NCBI GenBank assembly: GCA_009698675.1
Contig: WLPT01000014.1
Span: 1-41,002 of the forward strand
Length of the DNA stretch: 41,002 nucleotides
Direction of reading: 5' to 3'
Source of the DNA: Actinomycetota bacterium
GTDB lineage: Bacteria; Actinomycetota; Actinomycetes; Nanopelagicales; Nanopelagicaceae
Part shown: positions 40,084 to 41,002 of the stretch, piece by piece
Layout: each line of letters opens with the position of its first letter
How positions within the stretch are numbered: position 1 is the stretch's first letter
Position numbers and translations under genes: made by a program
The notes under the pieces: generated by a model
Databases searched by the model: none
What the model was told of the DNA's origin: nothing
The model's input: only the letters and a program-made list of their open reading frames with translations

Positions 40084-40104
40084 CTGGCGGAGGATGAGGG
40101 ATTT
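40084..40104. repeat. 21-bp direct repeat, copy outside tRNA
   Basis: Exact copy of the plus-strand sequence at 39310-39330 (3' end of tRNA-Ser(CGA)), without the rest of the tRNA. Candidate attachment-site remnant, 774 bp from the tRNA copy. Confidence 0.8.
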
Positions 40105-40130
40105 ATCCGCTTCAGCCTGGGTAATTCCCC

Positions 40131-40165
40131 GTTTTTTAGGTAACCGGGTCATAAAAAGGCAATTT
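40131..40165 (+). repeat. 35-bp element, copy 2
   Basis: Matches the element at 37730 over its whole length with a few changes; the first 13 bases are identical. It lies about 70-100 bases upstream of the sialidase-like gene. Confidence 0.6.
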
Positions 40166-40221
40166 AGCGCTCACCATTGATTTTGGCAGCCCAATGCATT
40201 GTATTTCTTTATTTTTTTTCT

Positions 40222-40227
40222 TAAACT
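40222..40227 (+). promoter_or_regulatory. Putative leaderless -10 box of the sialidase-like gene
   Basis: TAAACT, then 6 bases, then the ATG at 40234. Confidence 0.5.
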
Positions 40228-40233
40228 TTTCCC

Positions 40234-41002
40234 ATGGCAAAAATAAAGTTGATTTGGGTGATACTACTTTTGAGTGCGTTGTTACCTTTATCGCAAGTTC
40301 AAGCGGCTACACCAGCTGTGCCAAAAGGCCCCTACGATGCAAGTCTAATTTCTTATAGGGCTTTAACTCCGGATATGTTTGGAGTTGCTTCTGGCCAGCC
40401 CGTGGCGGATGTATCAGTAATTTTGTTGCCAAATGGAAAACTTATAGCTTATGTCTTTGCGCAAAATAAAGGCATTGAGATTGCTGAGTCAGCAGACAAC
40501 GGGAAGACTTTTATTCGAGTAGGGAATGCCTTTGGTGGCGATAAAGGTAACGGCCAACCCCGTGCGGTTGCACTTTCAGATGGAAGGGTTCGTTTGTATA
40601 CATCCGTATCTGGTGGGGTGAACTGTTCAATTTCAAGTGATGGTTTGTCATTTACTGTGGAGAAAGCAAACTGTTTATCAGCTTCAGATTATTCGGAAGC
40701 ATCTGGTCTTGCCGGTCCTGGTGTCGTTCAACTCAGTACGGGTAAATGGAAAGCATATTTCAGTGGATTACCCAAAGCCGGAACTGGTCCCGATCCTTGG
40801 CAGTTGTATAGCGCTTCTTCTGATGATGGTGTGAACTGGATTCGCGATGCAGGAGTACGAATAGGTGTCGGTGCTTCAAGAATTAAGCGAAGCGCAGAGC
40901 ACCCAACGGCTATTCGACATAGCGATAATTCAATTACTCTTTTCTATTTTGATAATGGCGCTGACCCAGAGGGCACAGGGAAGGTCTATTCCAATGGAAA
41001 CG
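40234..41002 (+). CDS. Secreted sialidase-like beta-propeller protein (cut by window end)
   Basis: At least 256 codons, open to the window edge. The signal peptide is AKIKLIWVILLLSALLPLSQVQA with cleavage near residue 24. The mature part carries Asp-box-like turns (ESADNGKTF, SISSDGLSF, SASSDDGVNW; consensus S-x-D-x-G-x-T/S-W/F) between strands such as VSVILLPNGKLIAYVF and RAVALSDGRVRLYTSV. This is the hallmark of sialidase-fold six-bladed propellers. The sialidase catalytic Arg triad, Tyr and Asp cannot be confirmed, so it may be a glycosidase or only a binding propeller. Such exported propellers fit an organism that uses environmental glycans. Confidence 0.75.
   Translation, partial: MAKIKLIWVILLLSALLPLSQVQAATPAVPKGPYDASLISYRALTPDMFGVASGQPVADVSVILLPNGKLIAYVFAQNKGIEIAESADNGKTFIRVGNAFGGDKGNGQPRAVALSDGRVRLYTSVSGGVNCSISSDGLSFTVEKANCLSASDYSEASGLAGPGVVQLSTGKWKAYFSGLPKAGTGPDPWQLYSASSDDGVNWIRDAGVRIGVGASRIKRSAEHPTAIRHSDNSITLFYFDNGADPEGTGKVYSNGN

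Overview
The window looks like a chromosomal segment of a streamlined, fairly AT-rich actinobacterium, most likely of the freshwater acI type (Nanopelagicales: Planktophila/Nanopelagicus relatives). This is inferred from gene content: an FprA-type ferredoxin reductase, a GuaB1-type IMP dehydrogenase relative, a TadA-associated acidic protein next to tadA, and a CysN-CysC fusion. Gene packing is tight, with many ATGA overlaps, and a TAnnnT -10 box lies 6-8 bases before many start codons (leaderless transcription). No marker was compared with a database, so the assignment is tentative.

Layout. 1-2.8 kb: tail of an aldo/keto reductase, a secreted HNH nuclease with a frameshifted tail, a degenerate tRNA-Ser(GCU)-like sequence, and a secreted cysteine-pair repeat protein. 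2.64-3.18 kb: a gene-poor stretch with a three-helix RNA candidate and a long hairpin. 3.2-11.3 kb (+): a 1030-residue collagen-like surface protein, a small unknown protein, a sulfotransferase-like protein, two paralogous GT2-TPR glycosyltransferases flanking a methyltransferase, and a second sulfotransferase-like protein. 11.4-12.8 kb: fprA, tRNA-Arg(ACG) and its terminator. 12.8-16.8 kb (-): an overlapping operon of sulfotransferase, cysD, cysNC, a 31-codon ORF and a DUF2061 membrane protein. 16.8-19.2 kb (+): two GT2 glycosyltransferases, divergent from that operon. 19.2-39.3 kb: mainly metabolism and housekeeping (class III aminotransferase, guaB1, nagA, MurG-like GT, two DedA proteins, kynA/kynU, ABC-F, a DMT transporter, malic enzyme, upp, TadA and partner, a KimA-like transporter fused to an OB fold, succinate-semialdehyde dehydrogenase, a GT-C-like membrane protein). 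39.3-41 kb: tRNA-Ser(CGA), two small genes, a 21-bp copy of the tRNA 3' end, and a sialidase-like secreted protein cut by the window edge.

How the genes work together. CysD and CysNC make PAPS, the sulfate donor. A sulfotransferase gene overlaps cysD by 4 bp, and two other sulfotransferase-like genes sit among glycosyltransferases beside the collagen-like gene. The working hypothesis is a surface system in which a Thr/Ser-rich collagen-like stalk, or a linked glycan, is glycosylated, methylated and sulfated. The chemistry of each family is established; their joint action on the collagen-like protein is inference from gene order.
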